64,000 bases of DNA from Sporosarcina cyprini. GTDB taxonomy: Bacteria > Bacillota > Bacilli > Bacillales_A > Planococcaceae. Position numbers and translations under genes: made by a program. Positions 37,644-50,226 of the stretch are shown in pieces. Where the stretch lies: the NCBI RefSeq assembly GCF_022048975.1, contig NZ_JAKMHX010000022.1, forward strand, positions 1 through 64,000, read 5' to 3'. The stretch's first letter is position 1, and every line of letters begins with the position of its first letter. The notes below the pieces were generated by a model. That model was not told the origin of the DNA. It saw nothing but the letters and a program-made list of their open reading frames with translations, and did no database searches.

Positions 37644-38042
37644 TTACCAAACGTAAGCTACGACTTCTCCGCCTACTTGTTTTGCACGAGCTTCCTTATC
37701 TGTAAGGAGACCATGTGATGTGGAAACGAGGGCGATACCTAGACCATTCAAAACTTTAGGCACTTCGTTCGTTTTTGCATAAACGCGAAGACCCGGTTTT
37801 GAAATACGTTTAAGACCAGTGATAACACGCTCGTTGTTTTGACCATATTTCAGGAAAATGCGGATGATGCCTTGTTTGCTATCTTCCACGTATTCGACAT
37901 CGCGGACGAAACCTTCACGCTTCAAGATTTCTGCGATTTCTTTTTTCATATTTGAAGCAGGTACCTCAAGCTTCTCGTGGCGAACCATGTTCGCGTTACG
38001 GATGCGTGTAAGCATATCTGCAATCGGATCACTCATTGTCAT
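37644..38042 (-). CDS. rpsH: Ribosomal protein S8
   Basis: This is a 132-residue protein, the same length as B. subtilis S8. The N-terminus reads [20 protein letters not shown], and the C-terminal [20 protein letters not shown] is the family signature. S8 is the usual repressor of spc operons in enterobacteria; no such site was assessed here. Confidence 0.98.
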   Translation of the reverse strand: MTMSDPIADMLTRIRNANMVRHEKLEVPASNMKKEIAEILKREGFVRDVEYVEDSKQGIIRIFLKYGQNNERVITGLKRISKPGLRVYAKTNEVPKVLNGLGIALVSTSHGLLTDKEARAKQVGGEVVAYVW

Positions 38043-38071
38043 TCCATTAACCTCCTTCCCAAGTTAGGGGA

Positions 38072-38272
<201 letters not shown>

Positions 38273-38276
38273 TTAT

Positions 38277-38816
38277 TTACTTTTGGAACGGCATGCCGAA
38301 CTGCGTCAATAACTCACGTGCTTCTTCATCGGAGTTTGCAGTCGTAACGATGACGATATCCATTCCACGTACTTTTGATACTTTATCGTAGTCAATTTCA
38401 GGGAAAATGAGCTGTTCTTTAACACCTAGCGTATAGTTGCCGCGACCATCGAATGCTTTTTTAGAAACACCACGGAAGTCACGTACACGAGGAAGTGAAA
38501 TAGCGATCAGCTTGTCAAGGAATTCATACATGCGATCTCCACGTAGCGTTACTTTCGCTCCGATTGGCATACCTTCACGTAGACGGAATCCAGCGATTGA
38601 CTTCTTCGCTTTTGTAACTACTGGTTTTTGACCAGAGATAATTGTTAAATCTTCTACTGCCGCATCTAGTGCTTTTGAGTTTTGAACTGCGTCACCCACA
38701 CCCATGTTGATGACGATTTTCTCGACTTTCGGCACTTGCATGACAGACTTATATTCAAACTTGCTCATAAGAGCAGGTGAGACTTCTTTTACAAATTTAT
38801 CTTTCAGACGGCTCAT
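38277..38816 (-). CDS. rplE: Ribosomal protein L5
   Basis: This 179-residue protein is the normal L5 length. It includes [23 protein letters not shown]-like [27 protein letters not shown] and [16 protein letters not shown]. It binds 5S rRNA and bridges to S13. Confidence 0.98.
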   Translation of the reverse strand: MSRLKDKFVKEVSPALMSKFEYKSVMQVPKVEKIVINMGVGDAVQNSKALDAAVEDLTIISGQKPVVTKAKKSIAGFRLREGMPIGAKVTLRGDRMYEFLDKLIAISLPRVRDFRGVSKKAFDGRGNYTLGVKEQLIFPEIDYDKVSKVRGMDIVIVTTANSDEEARELLTQFGMPFQK

Positions 38817-38843
38817 TCTAAAGAACCTCCCTTCTTCAAGAGA

Positions 38844-39209
38844 TTATTTTTTTTCTTTAAGTTCTTTTTTGCTAATTACGTCAAGTACTTCGCCGGACTT
38901 TTTAGCAACACGGGATTTGATGCGGTATGTTTTGTCGCCTTCCGTTTTTTCCTCGTATTTATAACCGACGCGAGTAGGTTCGCCCGATTTAGGATCGATT
39001 AGCATTACGTTAGAAACATGGATAGCTGCTTCCATGCTCACAATGCCTCCTTGAGGATTTGCTTGGTTCGGTTTCGTATGCTTTTTGACGATGTTAACAC
39101 CTTCGACAAGAACTCGTTCTTTGTTTGGAAGTACTGAGAGGATGACGCCAGTTTTACCTTTGTCTTTCCCAGTGATAACTTTTACTTTATCGCCTTTTTT
39201 AACGTGCAT
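38844..39209 (-). CDS. rplX: Ribosomal protein L24 with extended C-terminus
   Basis: The KOW motif is at the N-terminus ([18 protein letters not shown]), followed by [18 protein letters not shown]. At 121 residues it is longer than B. subtilis L24 (103). The extra part is a lysine-rich tail ending [11 protein letters not shown]24 starts 50S assembly. The extended tail may contact rRNA near the tunnel exit (inference). Confidence 0.96.
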   Translation of the reverse strand: MHVKKGDKVKVITGKDKGKTGVILSVLPNKERVLVEGVNIVKKHTKPNQANPQGGIVSMEAAIHVSNVMLIDPKSGEPTRVGYKYEEKTEGDKTYRIKSRVAKKSGEVLDVISKKELKEKK

Positions 39210-39244
39210 TGTATCGCACCTCCTTGATTGGCACTGTCATGTGA

Positions 39245-39613
39245 TTAAAGAACTTCTGGAGCTAGTGAAATGATCTTCATGAAGTTGTTGTCGCGAAGTT
39301 CGCGGGCAACTGGTCCGAAAATACGAGTTCCACGTGGGCTCTTATCATCACGGATGATTACGCATGCGTTTTCGTCGAACGTAATGTAGGAGCCATCTTT
39401 ACGACGCACTCCGCTTTTCGTGCGGACGATTACAGCTTTAACAACGTCACCTTTCTTGACAACGCCGCCTGGTGTTGCTTTCTTGACCGTAACAACGACG
39501 ATATCACCGATATTCGCAGTCTTGCGTCCAGTTCCACCAAGTACTTTAATAGTTAAAACTTCACGCGCACCTGAATTGTCGGCAACTTTCATACGAGTTT
39601 CCTGTTGAATCAT
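39245..39613 (-). CDS. rplN: Ribosomal protein L14
   Basis: This 122-residue protein starts [20 protein letters not shown] and contains the signature [19 protein letters not shown]. It contacts 16S rRNA at bridge B8 and is the target of the silencing factor RsfS in other bacteria. Normal size and place. Confidence 0.98.
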   Translation of the reverse strand: MIQQETRMKVADNSGAREVLTIKVLGGTGRKTANIGDIVVVTVKKATPGGVVKKGDVVKAVIVRTKSGVRRKDGSYITFDENACVIIRDDKSPRGTRIFGPVARELRDNNFMKIISLAPEVL

Positions 39614-39652
39614 TGAGGCTACCTCCTCTCGGAATTTACTTTCCGAACGTTA

Positions 39653-39916
39653 TTAAATGATGACCGCTTTTTCGACTACTTCGATGAGGCGGAAACGTTT
39701 TGTTGCTGATAATGGGCGAGTTTCCATAATGCGAACGATATCGCCGATTTTCGCTTCATTCATTTCATCATGTGCTTTGAATTTCTTTGAATACTTTACA
39801 CGCTTACCGTATAAAGAATGCTTTTTATGTGTCTCTACCATTACGGTAACTGTTTTATCCATTTTGTCGGATACGACACGGCCTGTATATACTTTGCGCT
39901 GGTTACGCTCAGTCAT
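39653..39916 (-). CDS. rpsQ: Ribosomal protein S17
   Basis: This 87-residue OB-fold protein starts [20 protein letters not shown] and has the signature [18 protein letters not shown] segment ([19 protein letters not shown]). The start at 39916 is supported by GGAGG 8 bp upstream. The frame is open six codons more. Confidence 0.97.
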   Translation of the reverse strand: MTERNQRKVYTGRVVSDKMDKTVTVMVETHKKHSLYGKRVKYSKKFKAHDEMNEAKIGDIVRIMETRPLSATKRFRLIEVVEKAVII

Positions 39917-39933
39917 GGCTGCAACCTCCTTCA

Positions 39934-40558
<625 letters not shown>

Positions 40559-40559
40559 A

Positions 40560-41216
40560 TTATTTGCCTCCTTCCTCAGAGTTCTTCTTCACTGGAAGGA
40601 CTTCTCCCCGGTAGATCCATACTTTAACGCCTAGCTTACCGTAAGTAGTATCGGCTTCTGCATGTGCATAGTCGATGTCAGCACGTAATGTATGGAGAGG
40701 AACAGTTCCTTCGCTGTAGTGTTCCGCACGAGCGATGTCAGCACCGCCAAGACGTCCGGATACTTGCGTTTTGATACCTTTAGCGCCAGCACGGATTGTG
40801 CGTTGGATCGCTTGTTTTTGTGCACGACGGAAAGATACACGACTTTCCAATTGACGTGCGATTGATTCTGCAACCAATTTCGCGTCAAGATCAGCACGTT
40901 TGATTTCTACGATATTGATGTGAACACGCTTGCCAGTGATTTCGTTAAGCTGTTTACGAAGTGCCTCGACTTCAGAACCGCCTTTACCGATCACCATACC
41001 TGGCTTCGCAGTGTGAATAGTAATGTTAACACGCTTTGCTGCACGCTCGATTTCCACTTTGGAAAGCGCTGCGTCTACTAGGCGTTGTTCGATATATTCA
41101 CGGATTTTCAAGTCTTCGTGTAATAGGTCTGCGTAGTCTTTTTCTGCATACCACTTCGAATCCCAATCACGAATGATGCCAACCCGTAAACCATTAGGAT
41201 GTACTTTTTGACCCAC
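40560..41216 (-). CDS. rpsC: Ribosomal protein S3
   Basis: This is a 218-residue protein, the usual size. The KH domain contains [17 protein letters not shown], and the C-terminal domain has [30 protein letters not shown]. It lines the mRNA entry channel and has helicase activity with S4 and S5. It lies 3 bp after rplV. Confidence 0.98.
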   Translation of the reverse strand: MGQKVHPNGLRVGIIRDWDSKWYAEKDYADLLHEDLKIREYIEQRLVDAALSKVEIERAAKRVNITIHTAKPGMVIGKGGSEVEALRKQLNEITGKRVHINIVEIKRADLDAKLVAESIARQLESRVSFRRAQKQAIQRTIRAGAKGIKTQVSGRLGGADIARAEHYSEGTVPLHTLRADIDYAHAEADTTYGKLGVKVWIYRGEVLPVKKNSEEGGK

Positions 41217-41219
41217 GAA

Positions 41220-41564
41220 TTATCCCTCCTTCTTTTCAGATACCACTACAGTGATGTGGCTAGTACGTTTGTTGATCGCACTTGCACGGCCTTGTGCACG
41301 TGGACGGAAACGTTTCATTGTCGGACCTTCATCTACGAATACTTCGCTTACGATGAGGTTTTCGACATCCATTTCATAGTTGTGTTCAGCGTTTGCAATT
41401 GCTGATTTCAATACTTTTTCTACAACCGGAGATGCCGCTTTAGGCGTCAGGCGTAGAATCGCGACAGCTTCACCGATTTTCTTGCCCCGGATAAGATCAA
41501 CGACCAAACGGACTTTGCGAGGAGCAATACGGACTGTGCGGGCAGTAGCTTTTGCTTGTTGCAT
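41220..41564 (-). CDS. rplV: Ribosomal protein L22
   Basis: This 114-residue protein has the tunnel-lining beta hairpin near [32 protein letters not shown], where macrolide-resistance changes occur in other species. The residues here look like the normal form. It starts [20 protein letters not shown]. Confidence 0.98.
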   Translation of the reverse strand: MQQAKATARTVRIAPRKVRLVVDLIRGKKIGEAVAILRLTPKAASPVVEKVLKSAIANAEHNYEMDVENLIVSEVFVDEGPTMKRFRPRAQGRASAINKRTSHITVVVSEKKEG

Positions 41565-41583
41565 CAGGAATACCTCCTCTCAA

Positions 41584-41862
41584 TTAGCGTTTTGTTTTCT
41601 TATCGTCGGCACCATGACCTTTGTAAGTGCGCGTAGGTACGAATTCGCCCAATTTGTGACCAACCATATCCTCAGTCACATAAACAGGTACGTGTTTGCG
41701 TCCGTCGTATACAGCAATCGTCAATCCGATGAAAGACGGGAAGATAGTAGAACGGCGAGACCAAGTTTTGATAACCTGTTTCTTTTGTGCATCTTTTTGT
41801 GCATCAACCTTTTTCAATAGATGATCATCTGCAAAAGGTCCTTTTTTCAAGCTGCGGCCCAT
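41584..41862 (-). CDS. rpsS: Ribosomal protein S19
   Basis: This 92-residue protein starts [20 protein letters not shown] and carries the signature [20 protein letters not shown]. It forms the 30S head with S13. The gene lies 60 bp behind rplB. Confidence 0.98.
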   Translation of the reverse strand: MGRSLKKGPFADDHLLKKVDAQKDAQKKQVIKTWSRRSTIFPSFIGLTIAVYDGRKHVPVYVTEDMVGHKLGEFVPTRTYKGHGADDKKTKR

Positions 41863-41922
41863 GTCGAAACCTCCCTCCGTGATTGTACTACGGCCCAGTC
41901 ATTGAACCGCAGTGCTATCACA

Positions 41923-42753
41923 TTATTTTTTACGACGACGAACGATAAGTTTGTCGGATTTGTTGTTTTTCTTACGAGTTTTATAACCAAGAGCCGGTTT
42001 GCCCCATGGTGTAACAGGAGTCGGACGACCGATTGGTGTACGTCCTTCACCACCACCGTGTGGGTGATCGTTAGGGTTCATGACAGAACCACGAACAGTC
42101 GGGCGCTTCCCTAACCAACGAGAACGACCAGCTTTACCGATGTTGATCAATTCGTGCTGTTCGTTACCAACTTGACCGATAGTAGCGCGGCAAGTAGCAA
42201 GAACCATGCGAACTTCACCAGATTGTAGACGGATGATGACATATTTGCCTTCACGACCTAGAAGCTGTGCAGATGTACCTGCAGAACGTACTAGCTGTCC
42301 GCCTTTACCAGGCTTCAACTCGATGTTGTGAATCGTAGAACCCATTGGAATGTTTTCTAGTGGAAGTGAGTTTCCTACACGGATATCAGCTTCCGGTCCA
42401 GACATGATTGTCATGCCTACTTCAAGACCTTTTGGTGCTAGGATGTAGCGTTTTTCTCCATCTGCATAGTTGATCAATGCGATGTTAGCAGAACGGTTTG
42501 GATCGTATTCGATCGTAGCAACGCGTCCTGGAATGCCATCTTTCAGACGTTGGAAATCGATGACACGGTATTGGCGCTTGTGGCCTCCACCTTGGTGACG
42601 AACAGTCATCCTACCTTGGTTGTTACGGCCGCCTTTGCGTTTGAGCGGTGTAAGCAATGATTTTTCCGGCTTATCTGTCGTGATGGCAGAGAAGTCCGAG
42701 CTAGTCATGTTACGACGTCCGTTGGAGGTAGGTTTGTATTTCTTAATCGCCAT
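41923..42753 (-). CDS. rplB: Ribosomal protein L2
   Basis: This is a 276-residue protein. The key C-terminal loop [23 protein letters not shown], needed for peptidyl transferase-centre assembly, is intact, including the conserved histidine. The N-terminal [25 protein letters not shown] stretch binds 23S rRNA. Normal length. Confidence 0.98.
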   Translation of the reverse strand: MAIKKYKPTSNGRRNMTSSDFSAITTDKPEKSLLTPLKRKGGRNNQGRMTVRHQGGGHKRQYRVIDFQRLKDGIPGRVATIEYDPNRSANIALINYADGEKRYILAPKGLEVGMTIMSGPEADIRVGNSLPLENIPMGSTIHNIELKPGKGGQLVRSAGTSAQLLGREGKYVIIRLQSGEVRMVLATCRATIGQVGNEQHELINIGKAGRSRWLGKRPTVRGSVMNPNDHPHGGGEGRTPIGRPTPVTPWGKPALGYKTRKKNNKSDKLIVRRRKK

Positions 42754-42786
42754 TGGTGTTCCCTCCTTCGTTTAATTGCGTTTCAA

Positions 42787-43071
42787 TTACATTTCAAATA
42801 GTTCGATGTCTTTGGAGTCTGCTGTCAACGTAACGATCGCTTTACGGCGCTTGTTAGTATAACCAGCATGTTTGCCCATACGCTTGAACTTACCTTTGTA
42901 GTTCTGAACGTTGACTTTTTCCACTTTCACGCCGAAGATTTCTTCGACTGCTTGCTTTACAAGCGTTTTGTTAGCGCGTGTATCCACTTCGAAAGTGTAT
43001 TTTTTTAACTCCATTTGTTCAGAAGAACGCTCGGTAATGACCGGACGTTTCAATACATCACGTGCTTCCAT
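42787..43071 (-). CDS. rplW: Ribosomal protein L23
   Basis: This 94-residue protein starts [20 protein letters not shown] and has the [15 protein letters not shown] [13 protein letters not shown]-terminal signature. It is the docking site for trigger factor and SRP at the tunnel exit. Its start overlaps the rplD stop (TAATG). Confidence 0.98.
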   Translation of the reverse strand: MEARDVLKRPVITERSSEQMELKKYTFEVDTRANKTLVKQAVEEIFGVKVEKVNVQNYKGKFKRMGKHAGYTNKRRKAIVTLTADSKDIELFEM

Positions 43072-43694
43072 TAACCAAGCACCTCCTCTAATTTTTCAAC
43101 TGCACCTTTCGTGATGACAAGCTTGTCATGAGCGACAAGGTCAAGAACGTTGATGCCGTTAGCTGTAACTACGCTTACGCCAGGGATGTTACGAGCGGAC
43201 AATGCCACTGTTTCATCTAGGTCAGCAGTTACGAACAATGCTTTTTTCTCGATTGAAAGGTTTTCAAGCACTTTTACAAATTCCTTTGTTTTTGGTGCAT
43301 CGAAAGCTAGGCCTTCCAATACGATGATTTCTTCGTCGCGAACTTTTGTAGAAAGTGCAGAACGAAGAGCTAAGCGACGAACTTTTTTAGGAAGTTTGTA
43401 GCTGTAGCTTCTTGGAGTTGGACCGAATACGATACCGCCTCCACGCCATTGTGGTGAACGGATGGACCCTTGACGAGCACGACCTGTTCCTTTTTGGCGC
43501 CACGGTTTACGTCCACCGCCGGCTACTTCCGCGCGAGTTTTTACTTTATGGTTACCTTGGCGCAAAGAAGCGCGTTGTTGAACCAATGTTTCAAATAGGA
43601 CAGCTTCGTTCGGCTCGATTCCGAAGATTGCTTCGTTCAATTCGATTTCGCCGACTGAAGAACCTGTCTGGTTTAGTACGGATACTTTAGGCAT
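43071..43694 (-). CDS. rplD: Ribosomal protein L4
   Basis: This is a 207-residue protein. The tunnel loop with [25 protein letters not shown] is intact, followed by [16 protein letters not shown]. In E. coli L4 represses its own operon; whether this applies here is unknown, although a structured leader precedes rpsJ. Confidence 0.98.
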   Translation of the reverse strand: MPKVSVLNQTGSSVGEIELNEAIFGIEPNEAVLFETLVQQRASLRQGNHKVKTRAEVAGGGRKPWRQKGTGRARQGSIRSPQWRGGGIVFGPTPRSYSYKLPKKVRRLALRSALSTKVRDEEIIVLEGLAFDAPKTKEFVKVLENLSIEKKALFVTADLDETVALSARNIPGVSVVTANGINVLDLVAHDKLVITKGAVEKLEEVLG

Positions 43695-43719
43695 TCTTGT
43701 TTCCTCCTTCCTTTAGAAA

Positions 43720-44349
43720 TTAGTTCCCTTTAATAGCACTTTTCACTTGGATCAATGATTTGCGTGCTCCTGGAACATTACCTTTAACTAGCAACAAGTT
43801 ACGCTCAGCGTCAACTCGTACGATTTCAAGGTTTTGAATAGTAATTGTTTTCCCGCCAGTACGTCCAGGTAATTTCATACCTTTGAATACGCGTTGTCCG
43901 TCAACAGCTCCTAGGGAACCTGGTGCACGGTGGAAACGGGAACCGTGGCTCATTGGGCCGCGGGAATGTCCGTGGCGTTTAATAACACCTTGGAATCCTT
44001 TACCTTTTGATACTCCTGTAATGTCAACGATATCGCCTTCAGCGAATGCGTCAACTTTGACTTCCTGACCAACTTCGTACCCAGCTACATCCATTCCGCG
44101 GAATTCACGGATGAAGCGCTTAGGTGCCGTTTCAGCTTTTGCAACGTGTCCTTTTTCAGGTTTGTTTGCAAGCTTTTCACGTTTATCTTCGAATCCAAGC
44201 TGGATTGCTTCGTAGCCGTCTGTTTCAACTGTCTTCTTTTGAAGAACAACGTTAGGAGCAGCTTCAATCACAGTTACTGGGATCAAATCGCCGTTTTCAG
44301 CAAAGATTTGCGTCATACCGACTTTTCTTCCTAAGATTCCTTTGGTCAT
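43720..44349 (-). CDS. rplC: Ribosomal protein L3
   Basis: This 209-residue protein starts [20 protein letters not shown] and has the peptidyl-transferase-proximal loop [20 protein letters not shown]. The residues look like the wild-type form (linezolid-resistance sites lie in this loop). It initiates 50S assembly with L24. Confidence 0.98.
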   Translation of the reverse strand: MTKGILGRKVGMTQIFAENGDLIPVTVIEAAPNVVLQKKTVETDGYEAIQLGFEDKREKLANKPEKGHVAKAETAPKRFIREFRGMDVAGYEVGQEVKVDAFAEGDIVDITGVSKGKGFQGVIKRHGHSRGPMSHGSRFHRAPGSLGAVDGQRVFKGMKLPGRTGGKTITIQNLEIVRVDAERNLLLVKGNVPGARKSLIQVKSAIKGN

Positions 44350-44390
44350 TTGTCACACCTCCTGAAATAGTTTGTTTTGTATTGGTAAGA

Positions 44391-44822
<432 letters not shown>

Positions 44823-44828
44823 TTCAAC

Positions 44829-44857
44829 ATTATACATAAGGATATAGATTTCCGCAA
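44829..44857 (-). promoter_or_regulatory. Sigma-A promoter of the S10-spc-alpha gene block
   Basis: On the minus strand TTGCGG (44857-44852), a 17-bp spacer and a consensus TATAAT (44834-44829) lie 130 bp before rpsJ. Confidence 0.75.
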
Positions 44858-45176
44858 GTCTTTTACGGAAAATCTTTTCTTTAACCTTGCTTATTATATA
44901 TTCTTCGGTTCAGATATTCAAGTGGTATCCATACATTTGGAAAAAAGTCAGAGAAGTGCGCAACCTCAACGGTCTGCATACGCTGCGTTTGTCGGTTTCT
45001 TTAGTGTTATCTCTACTCTAGCCCAGACAAATTACTAAGTTGTTTTGAAATGATCTGTATAGGAATCTCGGAATCAAGCGGGCACTTTACTTCAGTTGAG
45101 AGTCTGCGAGAACTCGAAGATCATACAAGATTGAACTAAATCGTTCAGTGGATAGCTCAGTTAAGTATTTATAGAC

Positions 45177-45211
45177 ATGAAAAATCCCGTCACAAGGACG
45201 GGATTTTCACG
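45177..45211 (-). terminator. Terminator of tuf
   Basis: AAAATCCCGTC and GACGGGATTTT form an 11-bp perfect stem around ACAAG, with T-rich sequence on either side. It lies 20 bp past the tuf stop and would also work on the plus strand. Confidence 0.9.
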
Positions 45212-45231
45212 ATTGCAATCAATGTACTATC

Positions 45232-46419
45232 TTACTTTTCGATTGTAGCAACAACGCCAGCGCCTACTGTACGTCCACCTTCACGGATTGAGAATTTAGT
45301 ACCTTCTTCAATCGCGATTGGAGAGATCAATTCAACAGTCATTTCAACGTTGTCTCCAGGCATAACCATCTCAACGCCTTCTGGAAGAGAGATGATTCCA
45401 GTTACGTCAGTTGTACGGAAGTAGAACTGTGGACGATAGTTAGAGAAGAATGGAGTGTGACGTCCACCCTCTTCTTTAGAAAGAACGTAAACTTCTGATT
45501 TGAACTTAGTGTGCGGCGTGATTGTACCTGGCTTAGCAAGAACTTGACCACGTTCGATATCTTCACGAGCTACCCCACGAAGAAGTGCACCGATGTTGTC
45601 TCCAGCTTCTGCATAGTCAAGAAGCTTACGGAACATTTCAACACCTGTTACAGTTGTTGATTTTGGTTCTTCAGTCAAACCGATGATTTCTACAACGTCA
45701 CCGACTTTAACTTGGCCACGCTCAACACGTCCTGTAGCAACAGTACCACGGCCTGTGATCGAGAATACGTCCTCGACTGGCATCATGAATGGCTTTTCAG
45801 TGTCACGTGGAGGAGTTGGGATGTACTCGTCAACAGCGTTCATAAGCTCAACGACTTTCTCTTCCCACTCTGGCTCTCCTTCAAGAGCTTTTAGAGCAGA
45901 ACCTTTGATGACTGGTAGGTCGTCGCCAGGGAACTCATACTCGGAAAGAAGGTCACGAATTTCCATCTCAACAAGCTCAAGAAGTTCTTCGTCGTCAACC
46001 ATGTCACATTTGTTCATGAATACAACTAGGTAAGGAACACCTACTTGACGAGAAAGAAGGATGTGCTCACGAGTTTGTGGCATTGGGCCGTCAGCAGCAG
46101 ATACTACTAGGATACCGCCGTCCATTTGAGCAGCACCAGTGATCATGTTCTTAACGTAGTCAGCGTGTCCTGGGCAGTCAACGTGTGCATAGTGACGCTT
46201 TTCAGTTTCATACTCGATGTGAGAAGTGTTGATTGTGATTCCACGCTCTTTTTCTTCTGGAGCGTTATCAACGTCAGCGTATGATTTCGCTTCTCCACCC
46301 ATTTTCTTTGAAAGAACTGTAGCGATTGCTGCAGTCAAAGTTGTTTTACCATGGTCAACGTGACCGATTGTACCAATGTTAGCATGCTCCTTGGAGCGGT
46401 CGAATTTTTCTTTAGCCAT
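45232..46419 (-). CDS. tuf: Elongation factor Tu
   Basis: This 395-residue GTPase has G1 [14 protein letters not shown], the T in RGITINTSH (switch I), [12 protein letters not shown] (switch II) and NKCDMVDD (G4). Domains 2 and 3 follow ([15 protein letters not shown] and [16 protein letters not shown]). It delivers aminoacyl-tRNA to the ribosome. It stands 124 bp behind fusA, the usual gap for a separate tuf promoter. Confidence 0.99.
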   Translation of the reverse strand: MAKEKFDRSKEHANIGTIGHVDHGKTTLTAAIATVLSKKMGGEAKSYADVDNAPEEKERGITINTSHIEYETEKRHYAHVDCPGHADYVKNMITGAAQMDGGILVVSAADGPMPQTREHILLSRQVGVPYLVVFMNKCDMVDDEELLELVEMEIRDLLSEYEFPGDDLPVIKGSALKALEGEPEWEEKVVELMNAVDEYIPTPPRDTEKPFMMPVEDVFSITGRGTVATGRVERGQVKVGDVVEIIGLTEEPKSTTVTGVEMFRKLLDYAEAGDNIGALLRGVAREDIERGQVLAKPGTITPHTKFKSEVYVLSKEEGGRHTPFFSNYRPQFYFRTTDVTGIISLPEGVEMVMPGDNVEMTVELISPIAIEEGTKFSIREGGRTVGAGVVATIEK

Positions 46420-46463
46420 TTTGGAATTCCTCCTTAAAATGTGAGTGTTTTAATTTTATATAG

Positions 46464-46504
46464 CTATGGAAGCTGGAGGTTCATTCCCTCCAACTATCCA
46501 TATC
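46464..46504 (-). other. Strong hairpin between fusA and tuf
   Basis: On the minus strand TATGGA plus GTTGGAGG pairs with CCTCCAGC plus TCCATA around a GAATGAA loop, with a small internal loop. There is no T-run, so it is more likely a processing site or a structure in the tuf leader than a terminator. Confidence 0.5.
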
Positions 46505-46543
46505 TTACAAGTAATCAACTGTAGAAACAAGGACGAAATACAA

Positions 46544-48622
46544 TTATTCGCCTTTATTTTTTTTGATGACTTCTTCAGCGATTGATTTCGGTACATCTTC
46601 GTAGTGATCGAATACCATTGAGAACACACCGCGTCCTTGTGTATTCGAACGTAGAGATGTTGCGTAACCGAACATTTCCGCTAGTGGAACCATTGCACGG
46701 ACAACTTGTGCGTTACCGCGTGCTTCCATACCTTCTACGCGTCCACGACGGGAAGTGATGTCACCCATGATATCTCCCATGTATTCTTCAGGGATGATGA
46801 CTTCAACTTTCATCATTGGCTCGAGAAGTACTGGATTACATTTAGCTGCTGCGTTTTTAAGTGCCATGGACGCAGCGATCTTGAATGCCATTTCGTTGGA
46901 GTCAACGTCATGGTAAGATCCGTCGAAGAGACGAGCTTTAACATCGATCAATGGATATCCAGCAAGAACACCATTGTCTAGTGAGTCACGAAGACCCGCT
47001 TCAACGGACGGAATGTATTCACGAGGAACAACCCCACCGACGATTGCGTTTTGGAACTCGAATCCTTTTCCTTCTTCGTTCGGAGCGAACTCGATCCAAA
47101 CGTGTCCGTATTGTCCACGACCACCAGATTGGCGGACGAACTTACCTTCAACTTCCGCAGCGCTGCGGAATGTTTCACGGTAAGATACTTGTGGAGCACC
47201 TACGTTAGCTTCAACCTTGAACTCACGGCGTAGACGGTCAACGATGATATCTAGGTGAAGCTCACCCATACCTGCGATGATAACTTCGCCTGTTTCTTGG
47301 TCTGTATGTGCACGGAATGTAGGGTCTTCTTCTTGCAATTTCGCAAGAGCCGTACCCATTTTGTCTTGGTCGCCTTTTGTTTTTGGCTCGATTGCAACAG
47401 AGATTACCGGTTCAGGGAATTCCATTGATTCGAGGATGATTGGCGCCTTTTCATCACATAGTGTGTCCCCAGTTGTTGTATCTTTCAATCCAACAGCTGC
47501 CGCGATTTCACCCGCGTGGACTTCACTGATCTCTTCACGGCTGTTCGCGTGCATTTGAAGGATACGTCCAACACGCTCACGCTTACCTTTCGTCGAGTTC
47601 TGTACGTAAGAACCTGATTGAAGGACACCGGAATAGACACGGAAGAATGTAAGTTTACCGACATAAGGGTCAGTCATAACTTTAAATGCAAGCGCGGAGA
47701 ATGGATCTTCATCGCTTGGGTGACGCTCTTCCTCTTCTTCAGTATCAGGGTTGATACCGTTCATGGAAGGGATGTCAGTTGGTGCTGGCAAGTAGTCGAC
47801 AACTGCGTCAAGTACGAGCTGAACACCTTTGTTTTTGAATGCTGTACCGCAAACAACTGGATAGAATTCTACCGCTAGTGTCGCTTTACGGATAGCTGTT
47901 TTGATTTCTTCTACTGAAAGCTCCTCGCCGCCGAGGTATTTTTCCATAAGATCTTCATCGAAATCGACAACCGCTTCGATTAGCTTCTCACGGTACTCTT
48001 CAGCTTGCGCACGGAACTCTTCAGGAATTTCCTCGACAGTTGTATCTGTACCAAGGTCATTACCATACATAGTCGCTTTCATCTCGACAAGGTCGATGAT
48101 TCCGCGGAATGTATCTTCAGAACCGATCGGCAATTGGATCGGGTGTGCATTCGCTTGAAGGCGGTTATGGAGTGTTCCTACTGAGTAAAGGAAGTCTGCA
48201 CCTGTCTTGTCCATCTTGTTGACGAACACGATACGTGGAACACCATAAGTTGTAGCTTGGCGCCAAACTGTTTCAGTTTGAGGCTCAACACCTGATTGCG
48301 CATCAAGAACTGTTACAGCACCATCAAGTACACGGAGTGAACGCTCAACTTCAACAGTGAAGTCCACGTGTCCCGGTGTATCGATGATGTTTACTCGATG
48401 GCCTTTCCATTGTGCAGTTGTTGCCGCAGAAGTGATCGTGATACCACGCTCTTGCTCCTGCTCCATCCAGTCCATCTGAGAAGCACCCTCGTGCGTTTCT
48501 CCGATTTTATGGATCTTACCTGTGTAAAAAAGGATCCGCTCAGTCGTCGTTGTTTTACCAGCGTCGATGTGAGCCATGATACCAATGTTACGAGTATTCT
48601 CTAAGGAGAACTCTCTAGCCAT
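46544..48622 (-). CDS. fusA: Elongation factor G
   Basis: This is a 692-residue translocation GTPase. G1 is [15 protein letters not shown], switch II is [17 protein letters not shown] and G4 is [10 protein letters not shown]. Domain II contains [14 protein letters not shown], and domain IV has the [17 protein letters not shown] region that enters the A site. Fusidic-acid contact regions look wild-type. It belongs to the str operon between rpsG and tuf. The 197-bp gap to rpsG shows no clear feature. Confidence 0.99.
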   Translation of the reverse strand: MAREFSLENTRNIGIMAHIDAGKTTTTERILFYTGKIHKIGETHEGASQMDWMEQEQERGITITSAATTAQWKGHRVNIIDTPGHVDFTVEVERSLRVLDGAVTVLDAQSGVEPQTETVWRQATTYGVPRIVFVNKMDKTGADFLYSVGTLHNRLQANAHPIQLPIGSEDTFRGIIDLVEMKATMYGNDLGTDTTVEEIPEEFRAQAEEYREKLIEAVVDFDEDLMEKYLGGEELSVEEIKTAIRKATLAVEFYPVVCGTAFKNKGVQLVLDAVVDYLPAPTDIPSMNGINPDTEEEEERHPSDEDPFSALAFKVMTDPYVGKLTFFRVYSGVLQSGSYVQNSTKGKRERVGRILQMHANSREEISEVHAGEIAAAVGLKDTTTGDTLCDEKAPIILESMEFPEPVISVAIEPKTKGDQDKMGTALAKLQEEDPTFRAHTDQETGEVIIAGMGELHLDIIVDRLRREFKVEANVGAPQVSYRETFRSAAEVEGKFVRQSGGRGQYGHVWIEFAPNEEGKGFEFQNAIVGGVVPREYIPSVEAGLRDSLDNGVLAGYPLIDVKARLFDGSYHDVDSNEMAFKIAASMALKNAAAKCNPVLLEPMMKVEVIIPEEYMGDIMGDITSRRGRVEGMEARGNAQVVRAMVPLAEMFGYATSLRSNTQGRGVFSMVFDHYEDVPKSIAEEVIKKNKGE

Positions 48623-48819
48623 TTTGTATATCTCCTTCCGTTTCGGGTTGGGGCGTCAATCAAATCACACCTCGGTGTATGTATTCTTAGATCAACAAGA
48701 GCGAGCTCGTGAAATTTCTCTTGAAAATCTTTGCCATGCACCTAAGGCTTTTATCTCCGTTCAGCAAAAGCTTGCACGCGTTGCAGATTCTTCTGCTGAA
48801 AAAAGATAAATGTCCGATC

Positions 48820-49290
48820 TTACCAGCGATAGTGAGCGAATGCTTTGTTCGCTTCAGCCATCTTGTGCATTTCTTCACGACGTTTTACGGAAGCACCTGT
48901 GTTGTTGGAAGCATCAAGGATTTCATTCGCAAGACGTTCCTCCATTGTTTTCTCACCGCGTGTACGGGAGTAGTTCACCAGGTAGCGCAATCCTAGAGTC
49001 GTACGGCGTTCAGGACGTACTTCGACTGGAACTTGGTAGTTCGCACCACCGACACGGCGAGCACGTACTTCAAGTACAGGCATTACGTTGTTAAGTGCAG
49101 CTTCAAATACTTCAATCGGGTCTTTTCCGGAACGTTCTTTAACAAGTTCAAACGCACCATAGAGGATTTTTTGAGATGTACCTTTTTTACCGTCTACCAT
49201 CATTTTATTGATAAGACGAGTGACAAGCTTGGAATTGTAAATCGGATCCGGTAATACGTCACGTTTTGCAACAGGACCTTTACGAGGCAT
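48820..49290 (-). CDS. rpsG: Ribosomal protein S7
   Basis: This 156-residue protein starts [20 protein letters not shown] and has the signature [28 protein letters not shown] region. It organises the 30S head and the E-site. Length matches B. subtilis. Confidence 0.98.
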   Translation of the reverse strand: MPRKGPVAKRDVLPDPIYNSKLVTRLINKMMVDGKKGTSQKILYGAFELVKERSGKDPIEVFEAALNNVMPVLEVRARRVGGANYQVPVEVRPERRTTLGLRYLVNYSRTRGEKTMEERLANEILDASNNTGASVKRREEMHKMAEANKAFAHYRW

Positions 49291-49325
49291 ATTGTGTTCC
49301 TCCTTTCGAAATGATCATTTCGTTA

Positions 49326-49748
49326 TTAGTTTTTCTTTTCTTTTGGTCTTTTCGCACCGTATTGAGAACGGCTTTGCATACGGCCAGTTACGCCAGCTGT
49401 ATCGAGTGCACCACGAACGATGTGGTAACGAACACCCGGTAAGTCTTTTACACGTCCGCCGCGGATAAGAACAACGCTGTGCTCTTGAAGGTTGTGGCCT
49501 TCACCAGGGATATAAGCGTTGACTTCAAGAGTGTTAGTCAAACGTACACGCGCGTATTTACGAAGAGCCGAGTTCGGTTTCTTCGGAGTCATCGTGCCGA
49601 CACGTGTGCAAACACCTCTTTTTTGTGGTGAATTAACATCAGTCATCGACTTTTTGAAGCTGTTATAGCTCTTTCCGAGTGCTGGTGATTTAGAACCGGA
49701 AACTTTCGATTTACGAGGTTTGCGGACTAATTGGTTAATTGTAGGCAT
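49326..49748 (-). CDS. rpsL: Ribosomal protein S12
   Basis: This 140-residue protein has the decoding-centre loops [17 protein letters not shown] and [18 protein letters not shown], both with the lysines of streptomycin-sensitive strains. The N-terminus reads [15 protein letters not shown]. It is the first str-operon ribosomal gene, behind rplGB. Confidence 0.98.
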   Translation of the reverse strand: MPTINQLVRKPRKSKVSGSKSPALGKSYNSFKKSMTDVNSPQKRGVCTRVGTMTPKKPNSALRKYARVRLTNTLEVNAYIPGEGHNLQEHSVVLIRGGRVKDLPGVRYHIVRGALDTAGVTGRMQSRSQYGAKRPKEKKN

Positions 49749-49850
49749 CGGATTTTCCTCCTTTCATTACTCTTTTTACAAGACCACACATCCAGGTGGT
49801 TCATTTTAAGGGTAAAAACAAAGTCTTTGTGCATATATACACAAAAACCA

Positions 49851-50099
49851 TTAAACAGTAATTGCAACCGCTACTGCTCCAACCTCTATTCCACATGCAT
49901 GGCCGAGAGTGATTCTCGAGTCCACATATGTAATAGGGATGCCATGAAGCTCTGCTTCCCGGATTACCGGGGCGATAAAGCGTTCATCTGCATCGGTCGC
50001 AAGGATAATTTCCTTTGCAGCACCTGTGCGGATCGCTTTAACTGTTTGCTTTGTACCGATGATCGTTTTCTGTGCCTGCTCCACTTTATCATAAGACAT
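49851..50099 (-). CDS. rplGB: L7Ae-family K-turn-binding ribosomal protein (YbxF)
   Basis: This 82-residue protein starts MSYDKVEQAQKTIIGTKQTVKAIRTG and has the L7Ae fold motifs AAKEIILATDADER and LGHACGIEVGAVAVAI. It resembles B. subtilis YbxF (RplGB), which binds kink-turn RNA. The start at 50099 is family-consistent; the frame is open ten codons upstream. The location between rpoC and rpsL is as in Bacillus. Confidence 0.93.
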   Translation of the reverse strand: MSYDKVEQAQKTIIGTKQTVKAIRTGAAKEIILATDADERFIAPVIREAELHGIPITYVDSRITLGHACGIEVGAVAVAITV

Positions 50100-50182
50100 G
50101 AGCATATCCTCCAAAGTACAGACATTCAACTATCAACCTTTTGTATATTATCACTTGCCGGAGAAACTGTCAACAATTAATA

Positions 50183-50216
50183 GAAAAAACGGGGGGATCT
50201 TTTTGACTCCCCCGCT
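50183..50216 (-). terminator. Terminator after rpoC
   Basis: GCGGGGGA and TCCCCCCG form a stem followed by TTTTTT on the minus strand, 11 bp past rpoC. It precedes rplGB. Confidence 0.85.
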
Positions 50217-50226
50217 TTGTTCCGGG

